Source: Desulfovibrio sp. JC010
GTDB taxonomy: Bacteria; Desulfobacterota; Desulfovibrionia; Desulfovibrionales; Desulfovibrionaceae
NCBI RefSeq assembly: GCF_010470675.1
Contig: NZ_VOIQ01000004.1
Span: 62,001-126,000, forward strand
Direction: 5' to 3'
DNA length: 64,000 nt
Under the pieces are notes generated by a model. That model was not told where the DNA came from, did not search any database, and worked only from the letters and a program-made list of their open reading frames with translations. A program made the translations under genes and the position numbers. Below are positions 40,284 to 47,436 of this stretch, piece by piece; position 1 is the first letter of the stretch; each line of letters begins with the position of its first letter.

Positions 40284-42230
40284 CTAAAACCGATCAAACC
40301 CATCATCTTCAGGAGATGAGCTGCCTGCGGGCAACATGGGAGCTGGGCCAGTGCTCAGCTTGAAGAAGGACATGGCCTGCTGCAAAAGCTGCCCCTGACG
40401 GGAAAGCTCTTCGGAAGTAGAAGCCATTTCCTCAGAAGCGGAAGCGTTCTGCTGAATAACGGTATCGAGTTGCTGGATAGCCTTGTTGATCTGGCCCACT
40501 CCGGTATTCTGCTCGTTACTTGCAGCTGCAATCTCCTGCACCAGCTCGGCAGTCCTGCTGATGCTGGGCACCAATTCCTGAAGCATGTCGCCTGCTTTTT
40601 CCGCTACAACAACAGAAGAAGAGGAAAGCTCGCTGATCTCGGCAGCAGCGATTCCACTGCGCTCAGCCAGCTTGCGGACCTCGGCGGCCACAACGGCAAA
40701 ACCCTTGCCGTGCTCCCCTGCCCTTGCTGCTTCGATTGCGGCATTCAGGGCCAACAGGTTGGTCTGGCGGGCAATCTCTTCGATGATCATGATCTTCTCG
40801 GCAATACTCTTCATGGCCTGCACAGCCTCACCGACAGCATCGGCACTCTGGGAAGCCTGAGACTGAGACTTTTCAGCCACACCTTCAGTCTGGACAGCAT
40901 TTTCAGCATTCTGCTTGATGTTGGCAGCCATCTCTTCCATGGAAGATGAAACCTCTTCAATGGAAGCAGCCTGCTCGGTTGCGCCTTGAGAAAGACTCTC
41001 TGCGGATGCGGAAAGCTCCTCACTGCCGCTGGCTACACTGTCGGATGCGTTATTAACATCACCAACAACGTTGCGCAGCCTGTGAACCATGTTGCGCATG
41101 CCGTTGGCAAGATGACCAAGCTCATCCTTGCGGTCCAGATCCACATCTGCGGAAAGATCACCTTCGCTGACCTCAGCCACGAAATCCAAACCCTTGTTAA
41201 GGGGACCGAGAATTCCTCTGGCGATAATCCATGCCATGAGCAACCCGATAATTACAGCAACGATACTTACAACAATAACGACCTGTCTGGTTGCAGATGC
41301 AGCGTCAAGCATCTCCTGATCGGTCATAATGTTGTCGGCTACGGTCTGACGCACTTCAGTCAGGATACCCTGTACAGCTTTTAATGCGGGGACAGTCTGT
41401 GTTGCATAAATATTGGTCGCCTCGGCAAGAATCTTCAGTTCGCCTTCATGCCATTCAATCAGGGCGTCAATTCTGGCAAGGGTTTCTTCGGCATACTTTT
41501 CTACATTCTTGGTGAAGTATTCCTGCGCACCAACACGGTCTCCACGGGCCAGATATGAGTTAAGCACTTTAACAGTCTCGTGCAACTCGGTGTGAGGTTC
41601 ATAGACCTTTTCCAGAAGAACCCCGAATTCAGGGTGCTGCTTAGCCAAATCTTTAACTTTTGCTGAATAAAGCCATTTACCCAGTCCGCACTTATGAGGA
41701 TCAGCCTGCACAGTTATGGATCTGCTCCGGGGATCCATAAGCTGCTTCAACACGGTTACCATCCAATTAAGATGGTCGACTTTCTTTTCTCTTAAAAAGC
41801 CACCCATATCGGGATCAACATCTTCATATTTTTCCTCAATCTCAATAGCGGACTTATGAAGCTTATTATGGTGGGATTCTATCTTCGCCAGCAGAGGTTT
41901 AATTTCAGGAACCAGACGCTCGGCTTCTTTACGCTCTTCGCTGTAGTACCATTTACCGAATCCACACTTGCGCGGATCTGTCTGTACATCAATTTCATGA
42001 ACATTTTTATCGGTCAGCAGCCTGTTGACTTCATTTGCCCAGTTGAGATGATCCACGATCTTCTGAACAAAATCACCGCGCAATTTATTACCGGCGATAA
42101 CTTCTTCAGCATCCTGAACAATTGTCCCGATTCCGGATATGGACCAGCCACCAAGCAGGACCAGCAACAATAATACAGACCCGAAACCTACTGCAAATTT
42201 ATAGGCCAGTCTCAAATCCTTCCAACTCAT
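40284..42230 (-). CDS. Methyl-accepting chemotaxis protein with two periplasmic CZB domains
   Basis: 648 aa. TM1 about 11-33, periplasmic sensor 34-316, TM2 about 317-337, HAMP about 338-390 and a signalling domain with the hairpin tip [26 protein letters not shown] written across two segments. The sensor holds two tandem chemoreceptor zinc-binding (CZB) modules: H61-LNW64, C89GFGKW94, H121xxxH125; and H153-LNW156, C181GLGKW186, H213xxxH217. CZB domains are usually cytoplasmic and C-terminal; a duplicated one outside the membrane is unusual. It probably senses zinc or an oxidant acting on the zinc-cysteine. Monocistronic. Confidence 0.9.
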   Translation of the reverse strand: MSWKDLRLAYKFAVGFGSVLLLLVLLGGWSISGIGTIVQDAEEVIAGNKLRGDFVQKIVDHLNWANEVNRLLTDKNVHEIDVQTDPRKCGFGKWYYSEERKEAERLVPEIKPLLAKIESHHNKLHKSAIEIEEKYEDVDPDMGGFLREKKVDHLNWMVTVLKQLMDPRSRSITVQADPHKCGLGKWLYSAKVKDLAKQHPEFGVLLEKVYEPHTELHETVKVLNSYLARGDRVGAQEYFTKNVEKYAEETLARIDALIEWHEGELKILAEATNIYATQTVPALKAVQGILTEVRQTVADNIMTDQEMLDAASATRQVVIVVSIVAVIIGLLMAWIIARGILGPLNKGLDFVAEVSEGDLSADVDLDRKDELGHLANGMRNMVHRLRNVVGDVNNASDSVASGSEELSASAESLSQGATEQAASIEEVSSSMEEMAANIKQNAENAVQTEGVAEKSQSQASQSADAVGEAVQAMKSIAEKIMIIEEIARQTNLLALNAAIEAARAGEHGKGFAVVAAEVRKLAERSGIAAAEISELSSSSVVVAEKAGDMLQELVPSISRTAELVQEIAAASNEQNTGVGQINKAIQQLDTVIQQNASASEEMASTSEELSRQGQLLQQAMSFFKLSTGPAPMLPAGSSSPEDDGFDRF

Positions 42231-42382
42231 AACCAGTCTCCTACTAAATATTTAACGCACCAATCACACCACAAAAGCAATGAAATTTACAATACGATGC
42301 TACCAACATAACACATTGAATAGACCAAAGAAACTATTTTAATTTTTATCTTCTATTTCCTCCCAATGAACTCCGACTTTGC

Positions 42383-42409
42383 TTGACTATTTTCCCTCTC
42401 AGTTATACT
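42383..42409 (+). promoter_or_regulatory. Promoter of the FadR-family regulator
   Basis: TTGACT (42383-42388) and TATACT (42404-42409), 15 bp apart. The start point would fall inside the operator at 42407-42421. Confidence 0.5.
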
Positions 42410-42421
42410 GGTAGGACCAGT
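42407..42421. promoter_or_regulatory. FadR-type operator
   Basis: ACTGGTAGGACCAGT is a perfect inverted repeat (ACTGGT-AGG-ACCAGT). It fits the TGGT-N3-ACCA core known for FadR-subfamily GntR regulators (FadR, PdhR, LldR). It overlaps the transcription start of the FadR-like gene, so autorepression is likely. Confidence 0.7.
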
Positions 42422-42493
42422 AGACAGTAAGACGTCATACCAGACTTAAAAGGAGTCCCGCCCCTGTAATGCATAAGGGTCCAGAATTATTAT

Positions 42494-43207
42494 ATGTGCG
42501 CAAAAATGTTTAAACCCATCAAGAAAGTCAGGGTTTCTGAAACAGCTGCCAAACAATTGGAAGAGCTGATCCAGAACAAGACTTTTGTTGAAGGCGAACC
42601 GCTTCCTTCCGAACGACAGCTCATGAAGGAATTGCAGGTGGGCCGGGGGTCGATCCGTGAAGCACTGCGTATTCTGGAGATAAAGGGATTCATTGAAACC
42701 CAGCCCGGTATCGGTGCTTTTGTAAAAAGCTACGAAGGGGATATTTTCAGCCCCCTCTCCACCTGGCTGACTGACAATTACGAGGCTCTACGACATTTTT
42801 TCGAAGTGCGCTCCCTGCTGGAACCCAGCACCGCGCGCATGGCTTCAGAACGGATTTCCGATGCCGACTTTGAGGAACTTTTAAAGACCCACGAAGAGTT
42901 CAGGAAAACCGTAGAAGATGGGGACCTGCCCCGGGCTATCATGGTGGATGCCGATTTCCACCGTTTGATCGGCAAGGCAACCGGGAACAAGGTTCTCGCA
43001 TCCATAATGGATGCGCTGTACAAATCCATGATCGAAGGCTGGAAGGCCCCCCTGAAAATTCCGGGGCAGCCCAGCAAAAGCCTGAAAGAGCACGAAGAAA
43101 TTCTGGCCGCGATCAAGAACAGAGATGGCGAACTGGCCGCACAGCTGATGACCTCCCATTTGAGTGAGGCCCTGAAAGCTCTGGGCGATGCCGGTTTGAA
43201 TAAATAG
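42494..43207 (+). CDS. FadR/FCD-family GntR regulator
   Basis: 237 aa. The N-terminal winged helix (LEELIQNKTFVEGEPLPSER ... GRGSIREALRILEIKGFI) is GntR; the C-terminal helical FCD domain has the metal-ligand pattern D-A-D-F-H ... H. It controls small organic acid metabolism in known relatives (lactate, pyruvate, glycolate). The next gene is a glycerate kinase, so glycerate or a hydroxy acid is the likely effector (inference). There is no clear ribosome site before the ATG at 42494; the ATG at 42506 is an alternative. Confidence 0.88.
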   Translation: MCAKMFKPIKKVRVSETAAKQLEELIQNKTFVEGEPLPSERQLMKELQVGRGSIREALRILEIKGFIETQPGIGAFVKSYEGDIFSPLSTWLTDNYEALRHFFEVRSLLEPSTARMASERISDADFEELLKTHEEFRKTVEDGDLPRAIMVDADFHRLIGKATGNKVLASIMDALYKSMIEGWKAPLKIPGQPSKSLKEHEEILAAIKNRDGELAAQLMTSHLSEALKALGDAGLNK

Positions 43208-43327
43208 GCAATGCGCGCTTAGCGGGCATTCTCTGCCGGAAGGTGTTGCAACCGTGCATGCGGCAGGGTTGTATAATTGGCGGGGACACGCATTGCCTTT
43301 TCGCAAAACGAACCTGAGGATAACATT

Positions 43328-44701
43328 ATGATGACCAACGAACAGGAACATCTCCGGCAGATTTTTGCCGAAGCTCTGGACCGCGTTGATCCATATAAAA
43401 TCATCACCAACAGGGTCTCCCTTGAGGGCGACACCCTGACCGTTGTCATGGACGAAGGCGATGTGGTGGTTGATCTTCAGGAATTCGAGCGCATCGTGGT
43501 TATCGGTGCGGGCAAGGCCACCGCTAAAATGGCTCTGGCCATTGAAGAAATTTTAGACACTCGCATTGAGTCCGGACTGATCTCCGTTAAATATGGGCAC
43601 ACCGAAGAACTCAAGTATATCCGGACCATTGAAGCTGCCCACCCGGTACCGGACGGAAACAGCGAACGTGCTGCCCGTGAAATTGAAGAGCTGGCCTGCT
43701 CCACCACCGACAAGACTCTGGTCATCAACCTGATATCCGGTGGCGGTTCCGCCCTGCTCTCCAGTCCCATGCATGCCGAAGTGGACGGGGAAAAAATCGA
43801 AGTAACCCTTGAGGACAAGCAGAACACCACCAAGGCCCTGCTGGCCTGCGGTGCAGACATCAGCGAGATCAACTGCATCCGCAAACATCTTTCATCTCTC
43901 AAGGGCGGCCGTCTGCTGCGCTGCCTGCGCCCGGCAAGAAGCCTGAACTTCATTCTTTCCGATGTTGTCGGTGACAACCTCGACACCATAGCCTCCGGGC
44001 TGACCAGCTACGATCGCAGTACCTATTGTGATGCCATGTCCATCATTGATAATTATGAGCTGCGTGATAAAATCCCGGCCAATGTGATCCGCGCCCTTGA
44101 ACTGGGCAACACAGGAAAACTTCTGGAAACGCTGAAAAAAGACGAGTTCAGTGAAATACGGGCCGAAAACATTCTCATCGGCACCAACCGCATTGCCCTG
44201 CTCGGCGCACGCGACAAAGCCGAGGAGCTGGGGTACAATGTGCGGATGCTGACTTCCCGCTTGCAGGGAGAGGCAGCGGATGCAGCTGACATGCTCTGGG
44301 CTGTGGCTCACGATGAGCGCGAATGGGAACTGCTGGAAAAGAAACCGGCCTGCATCATAGTAGGCGGCGAAACAGTGGTAACCCTGAAAGGTAACGGCAA
44401 GGGCGGCCGTAATCAGGAAATGGCCCTGCAATTTCTCATGCGGCTGGGACAGGATGAGCGAAACGGCGAATCCATCCACTTCCTTGCTGCATCAACTGAC
44501 GGCAATGACGGCCCCACTGATGCGGCCGGAGGATTTGCCGACACCGCGGTTCTGGAAAAATCCCGCGAAATGGGTATTTCCATTGCCGAATATTTAAAAA
44601 ACAACGACTCCTACCACTTCCTTAAAACGGTAGGAGCCTTGTTTAAAACAGGCCCCACCAACACTAACGTCTGCGACGTCCAATTGCTGATCGTTAAGTA
44701 G
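43328..44701 (+). CDS. Glycerate 2-kinase (MOFRL family)
   Basis: About 457 aa from the ATG at 43328, supported by TGAGGA; an in-frame start at 43277 lacks a site. It contains VIGAGKATAKMALAIEE, LISGGGSALLSSPMH and the MOFRL-domain motif GGETVVTLKGNGKGGRNQE. This is the type-2 (GckA-like) enzyme that makes 2-phosphoglycerate from D-glycerate; older annotations call it hydroxypyruvate reductase. It lies 120 bp after the FadR-type gene and is probably in its regulon. Confidence 0.9.
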   Translation: MMTNEQEHLRQIFAEALDRVDPYKIITNRVSLEGDTLTVVMDEGDVVVDLQEFERIVVIGAGKATAKMALAIEEILDTRIESGLISVKYGHTEELKYIRTIEAAHPVPDGNSERAAREIEELACSTTDKTLVINLISGGGSALLSSPMHAEVDGEKIEVTLEDKQNTTKALLACGADISEINCIRKHLSSLKGGRLLRCLRPARSLNFILSDVVGDNLDTIASGLTSYDRSTYCDAMSIIDNYELRDKIPANVIRALELGNTGKLLETLKKDEFSEIRAENILIGTNRIALLGARDKAEELGYNVRMLTSRLQGEAADAADMLWAVAHDEREWELLEKKPACIIVGGETVVTLKGNGKGGRNQEMALQFLMRLGQDERNGESIHFLAASTDGNDGPTDAAGGFADTAVLEKSREMGISIAEYLKNNDSYHFLKTVGALFKTGPTNTNVCDVQLLIVK

Positions 44702-44719
44702 TTGGCGGGATTCCGCTGA

Positions 44720-44768
44720 AAAAAAGACCGCTTCCATTCTTCCACTTCCCCAGGGAGCGGTCTTTTTT
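44720..44768. terminator. Terminator after glycerate kinase
   Basis: AAAAAGACCGCT and AGCGGTCTTTTTT pair around a loop of about 22 nt. Confidence 0.85.
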
Positions 44769-44864
44769 CCAACGCATAGGAGCAAGCACTTCCTTTAGCT
44801 TCCATTTAACACGAGTGCAACCTATTCTATTTATTATAATCAGTACTCACTTCGATATTTTAAA

Positions 44865-44906
44865 ATATAAAGAGCACGAAACCAGATGGTTTTGTGCTCT
44901 TTATAT
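44865..44906. terminator. Strong bidirectional hairpin
   Basis: A 20-bp arm at 44865-44884 (start ATATAAAGAGCACG) pairs with 44887-44906 around a 2-nt gap and one G-T pair; AT-rich on both sides. A second terminator between the convergent genes. Confidence 0.75.
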
Positions 44907-44930
44907 TTATACAACCAACTTAATTTAAAT

Positions 44931-45007
44931 AACTTAATAAAACTTTTTGGGATTCTTAAACCCTTTTGGAAAAGGGTTTAAGGCCCCCGGCAGGGTCGCC
45001 GAAGGCA
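44931..45007 (-). repeat. Intergenic repeat copy R9 (reverse)
   Basis: On the minus strand it starts a few bases after the glycine-zipper gene's stop codon: TGCCTTCGGCGACCCTGCCG, then TTAAACCCTTTT-CC-AAAAGGGTTTAA (44956-44981), then GAATCCCAAAAAGTTTTATT. Confidence 0.83.
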
Positions 45008-45011
45008 TCTT

Positions 45012-45443
45012 CTATTGCTGCAAACGCCAGACACCGTCCCCGTCGCGGCAGGCTTTGGCCATGATTTTTTCCCCGCCGTCCTCGGTGATGGTCACATCAC
45101 GGCAGACCTGCCCCTGATTCACATAAGCCGGGGAAGGTGTTGCGCTGTACGACTTTCCGGTATCGGGGTTGGTCCAGTTGGAAGTCTCACCGGAATGGTT
45201 TTTCTCCAATGTCTGTGAAACCTGCTGCTCGTCATGTTTGTCCCATTCATTACCGACCACGTAACCCATGAGCGCACCGATTCCGGCACCGATTGCCGCT
45301 CCAGAAGCCTTGTTCTTAAAGGTCAGCGCGCCGATGGTCGCACCGGCCAGAGCACCTATCCCGGCACCGGACTGAGCTTTATTGGCACAACCTGATGCAG
45401 CAAAAAGAAAACAAACAATAAGCAGCGGAACCAATCTCTTCAT
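45012..45443 (-). CDS. Glycine-zipper lipoprotein (17-kDa antigen/SlyB-like)
   Basis: 143 aa. The lipoprotein signal ends in AASGC. Residues 24-65 carry two glycine-zipper segments (GAGIGALAGATIGAL; GAAIGAGIGALMGYVVG) that can form a membrane-inserted hairpin. The C-terminal 65 residues hold two Cys (GQVCRDVTI; AKACRDG) in a small beta domain like the rickettsial 17-kDa antigen family. Probably an outer-membrane lipoprotein of envelope maintenance. Confidence 0.85.
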   Translation of the reverse strand: MKRLVPLLIVCFLFAASGCANKAQSGAGIGALAGATIGALTFKNKASGAAIGAGIGALMGYVVGNEWDKHDEQQVSQTLEKNHSGETSNWTNPDTGKSYSATPSPAYVNQGQVCRDVTITEDGGEKIMAKACRDGDGVWRLQQ

Positions 45444-45462
45444 CTTAAAATCTCCTTAAAAT

Positions 45463-46251
45463 TTACTCTGAATCCCGGAAACATTCCGGCTTCAGGGATT
45501 TCCTTTTGGTTGATGTAACAGCCGAGGGCATATTCTTCCATGCATGCAGCGGATTCAGGGGCTTGCGGTTGCTGAAATCAATACGGCTTGCGGTAAAAGC
45601 CCCGAAATACGGGGGATAAATGATCCCGTTAAGCTGCTTAAGGGGAGTTTTATTCTTCCAGCTCCACATGGGGCCGGGCAACACGGAACGGGTCATGGAC
45701 GGACCATAGCCGCTGGTTTTCTTTACCACCCTGCGCATTTCCGAAGGAGAAAACCAGTGTGCCTGACGCAGGGTGGACGGAGAAGCCCATGGCCACATCC
45801 TGCCATGAGTAAAAAAATAGATTGAATGACGGTTGAGAAAACCGACCAGAATCCCCCCGGCGGAAACCCTTGCGGCCTCGCGCAGCATTTCCTCGGGCTC
45901 GGAGCAGAACTCAAGCACGGTCCAGAGTACGGTAAAATCAAATTCATTATCCGTAAAAGGAAGGTGTTCACCATTGCAAAGATAGAGGGAAGCACGGTTG
46001 CCCAGCCGCTTATGGGCTGCATCAAGCATGACCGGGGAATGGTCCACCCCGCTGATATCAAACCCGCAACGGTAGAGATGATCGAGGAACAGCCCGGTAC
46101 CGCAGCCCACTTCCAGCAGCTTCCTTTTACGCCGGGGCCAGCCGGAAATAAGATGGTCCATAAGACCGACTTCCTGCTCAAGGGCAAACTTGCCGGCAGG
46201 TGTTTTGAACCATGTCTCAAATTTTTCCGCGTCAAAGCCGTCCCAGATCAT
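45463..46251 (-). CDS. Class I SAM-dependent methyltransferase
   Basis: 262 aa. Motif I LLEVGCGTGLFLDHL, acidic GVDHSPVML, and the methyltransf_11 pattern LPFTDNEFDFTVLWTVLEF. The C-terminal third is basic and unassigned. The substrate is unknown. It is separated from the glycine-zipper gene by 19 bp and may be co-transcribed with it. Confidence 0.87.
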   Translation of the reverse strand: MIWDGFDAEKFETWFKTPAGKFALEQEVGLMDHLISGWPRRKRKLLEVGCGTGLFLDHLYRCGFDISGVDHSPVMLDAAHKRLGNRASLYLCNGEHLPFTDNEFDFTVLWTVLEFCSEPEEMLREAARVSAGGILVGFLNRHSIYFFTHGRMWPWASPSTLRQAHWFSPSEMRRVVKKTSGYGPSMTRSVLPGPMWSWKNKTPLKQLNGIIYPPYFGAFTASRIDFSNRKPLNPLHAWKNMPSAVTSTKRKSLKPECFRDSE

Positions 46252-46348
46252 ACTTACCTCAAATTTAATCGAACAATTCCATTCTGCCTTTCAGGATAAA
46301 CGGCAAGTGGGGTGCGGTAAAGCAAAAAACAAGCAGCCCAGCCGCAGC

Positions 46349-46368
46349 AAACTTATCACTATAAGTTT
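46349..46368. promoter_or_regulatory. Palindrome upstream of the methyltransferase gene
   Basis: AAACTTA-TCACTA-TAAGTTT is a perfect 7-bp inverted repeat about 100 bp before the methyltransferase start. It could be an operator; no family is assigned. Confidence 0.3.
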
Positions 46369-46396
46369 GATAAAAAATTATTCGATCACAAAAACA

Positions 46397-46431
46397 AGCA
46401 GACCCGGATCATGGGGAAATCCGGGTCTGCT
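46397..46431 (-). terminator. Terminator of the peroxiredoxin transcript
   Basis: AGCAGACCCGGAT pairs perfectly with ATCCGGGTCTGCT; on the minus strand it is followed by TGTTTTTG. It lies 130 bp after the peroxiredoxin stop codon. Confidence 0.7.
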
Positions 46432-46509
46432 GCTTTGGTTTAGAGGAGACGAGGTGTGATTACTAAGCGAGGTTAACCGGTGGTAGACTGTAATTGGCTA
46501 ACTTTGCTT

Positions 46510-46541
46510 AACGGAGAACTGAGGGGGAATCTCCGTTTTTT
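46510..46541 (+). terminator. Plus-strand terminator with no gene before it
   Basis: AACGGAGA and TCTCCGTT enclose a 12-nt loop and are followed by TTTT on the plus strand. No plus-strand coding region ends here, so a small RNA from about 46430 onward is possible. Confidence 0.5.
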
Positions 46542-46561
46542 AAAACATATTTTTACGGAGA

Positions 46562-47194
46562 CTATTCTCCATTCAATTCTTCGTAGACCTTGCCAACCAG
46601 CTTCTCACTGGGAGTCAGAGTCTTTTCACCGGGTGTCCAGCGTGCGGGGCAGGCTTCTGCCGGATGGTCCTTGAGGTAGACATTGGCTTCGATCTTGCGC
46701 AGCAGTTCTTCAGCATTGCGGCCCACGTTGTAAAAGTTGATTTCAGATGAAACCAGCATGCCGTCGGGGTTGATGACGAAAGTTCCGCGCAGGGCCAGAC
46801 CGGTATTGTGGTCATAGACGCCGAAGAAATCGGATACTTCCCCGGTGGGGTCGGCAGCCATTTTGAACTTTACGTTCTGGAGCATTCTTTCGTCGGTTCT
46901 CCATGCCAGATGGGTAAACTTGGTATCAGTGGATACGGAAACCACTTCGCAACCGAGTTTTTCCAGCTCAGCATGTTTTTCGGCGAGGTCGGCAAGCTCT
47001 GTAGGGCAGACAAAGGTAAAGTCTGCCGGGTAGAAAAACAGGATCAGCCACTTGCCTGCTTCACGTACTTCTTCAAATTTTACTTCGGTGAATCCGCAAT
47101 CTTCGGGATCATATGCTTCCATGGTAAAGTCAGGAACGGTTTCCCCGATGGACGCTGTGGAAAGGACTTCTTCGTAAATTTCGGTGCAGCTCAT
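46562..47194 (-). CDS. 2-Cys peroxiredoxin (AhpC/Prx1 type)
   Basis: 210 aa. Peroxidatic C63 in FTFVCPTE and resolving C182 in EACPARW identify a typical 2-Cys enzyme reducing H2O2 and organic peroxides in the cytoplasm. A promoter at 47267-47295 and a PerR-like box next to it suggest peroxide control. No dedicated reductase gene is adjacent; thioredoxin or a rubredoxin system would have to serve it. Confidence 0.93.
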   Translation of the reverse strand: MSCTEIYEEVLSTASIGETVPDFTMEAYDPEDCGFTEVKFEEVREAGKWLILFFYPADFTFVCPTELADLAEKHAELEKLGCEVVSVSTDTKFTHLAWRTDERMLQNVKFKMAADPTGEVSDFFGVYDHNTGLALRGTFVINPDGMLVSSEINFYNVGRNAEELLRKIEANVYLKDHPAEACPARWTPGEKTLTPSEKLVGKVYEELNGE

Positions 47195-47266
47195 TTTCTA
47201 TCTCCTGTATGGATTTAAATTCAAAATCAATATTTCAATAACATTTTTTTCCTGTTCGTTGAAAGC

Positions 47267-47295
47267 AGAGTATGAAAATCTTTTTCAACTGTCAA
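47267..47295 (-). promoter_or_regulatory. Promoter of the peroxiredoxin gene
   Basis: On the minus strand TTGACA (47295-47290), 17 bp, TACTCT (47272-47267), about 70 bp before the start codon. Confidence 0.6.
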
Positions 47296-47310
47296 CAATA
47301 ATCATAATCT
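47296..47310. promoter_or_regulatory. PerR/Fur-like box at the peroxiredoxin promoter
   Basis: On the minus strand AGATTATGATTATTG, directly upstream of the -35. It matches 10 of 14 fixed positions of the PerR consensus TTATAAT-N-ATTATAA. PerR control of peroxidases is known in Desulfovibrio. Confidence 0.4.
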
Positions 47311-47436
47311 TTACTATTTATTTTGTAAGCAGCTGATTTTACGAAGACTAGACTTCCTAAAAATAGTGTTTAGTTCATTGCCAAGGAAAATTATTTTAGG
47401 TAATTTCCGGTGATCATCAACCCTATGGAGATATAA

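Noticed and set aside
42469-42513. 15-codon leader frame before the FadR-like gene
   Set aside because: The AGGAG upstream is 14 bases from its ATG, too far for good initiation, and the short frame shows no regulatory codon pattern.
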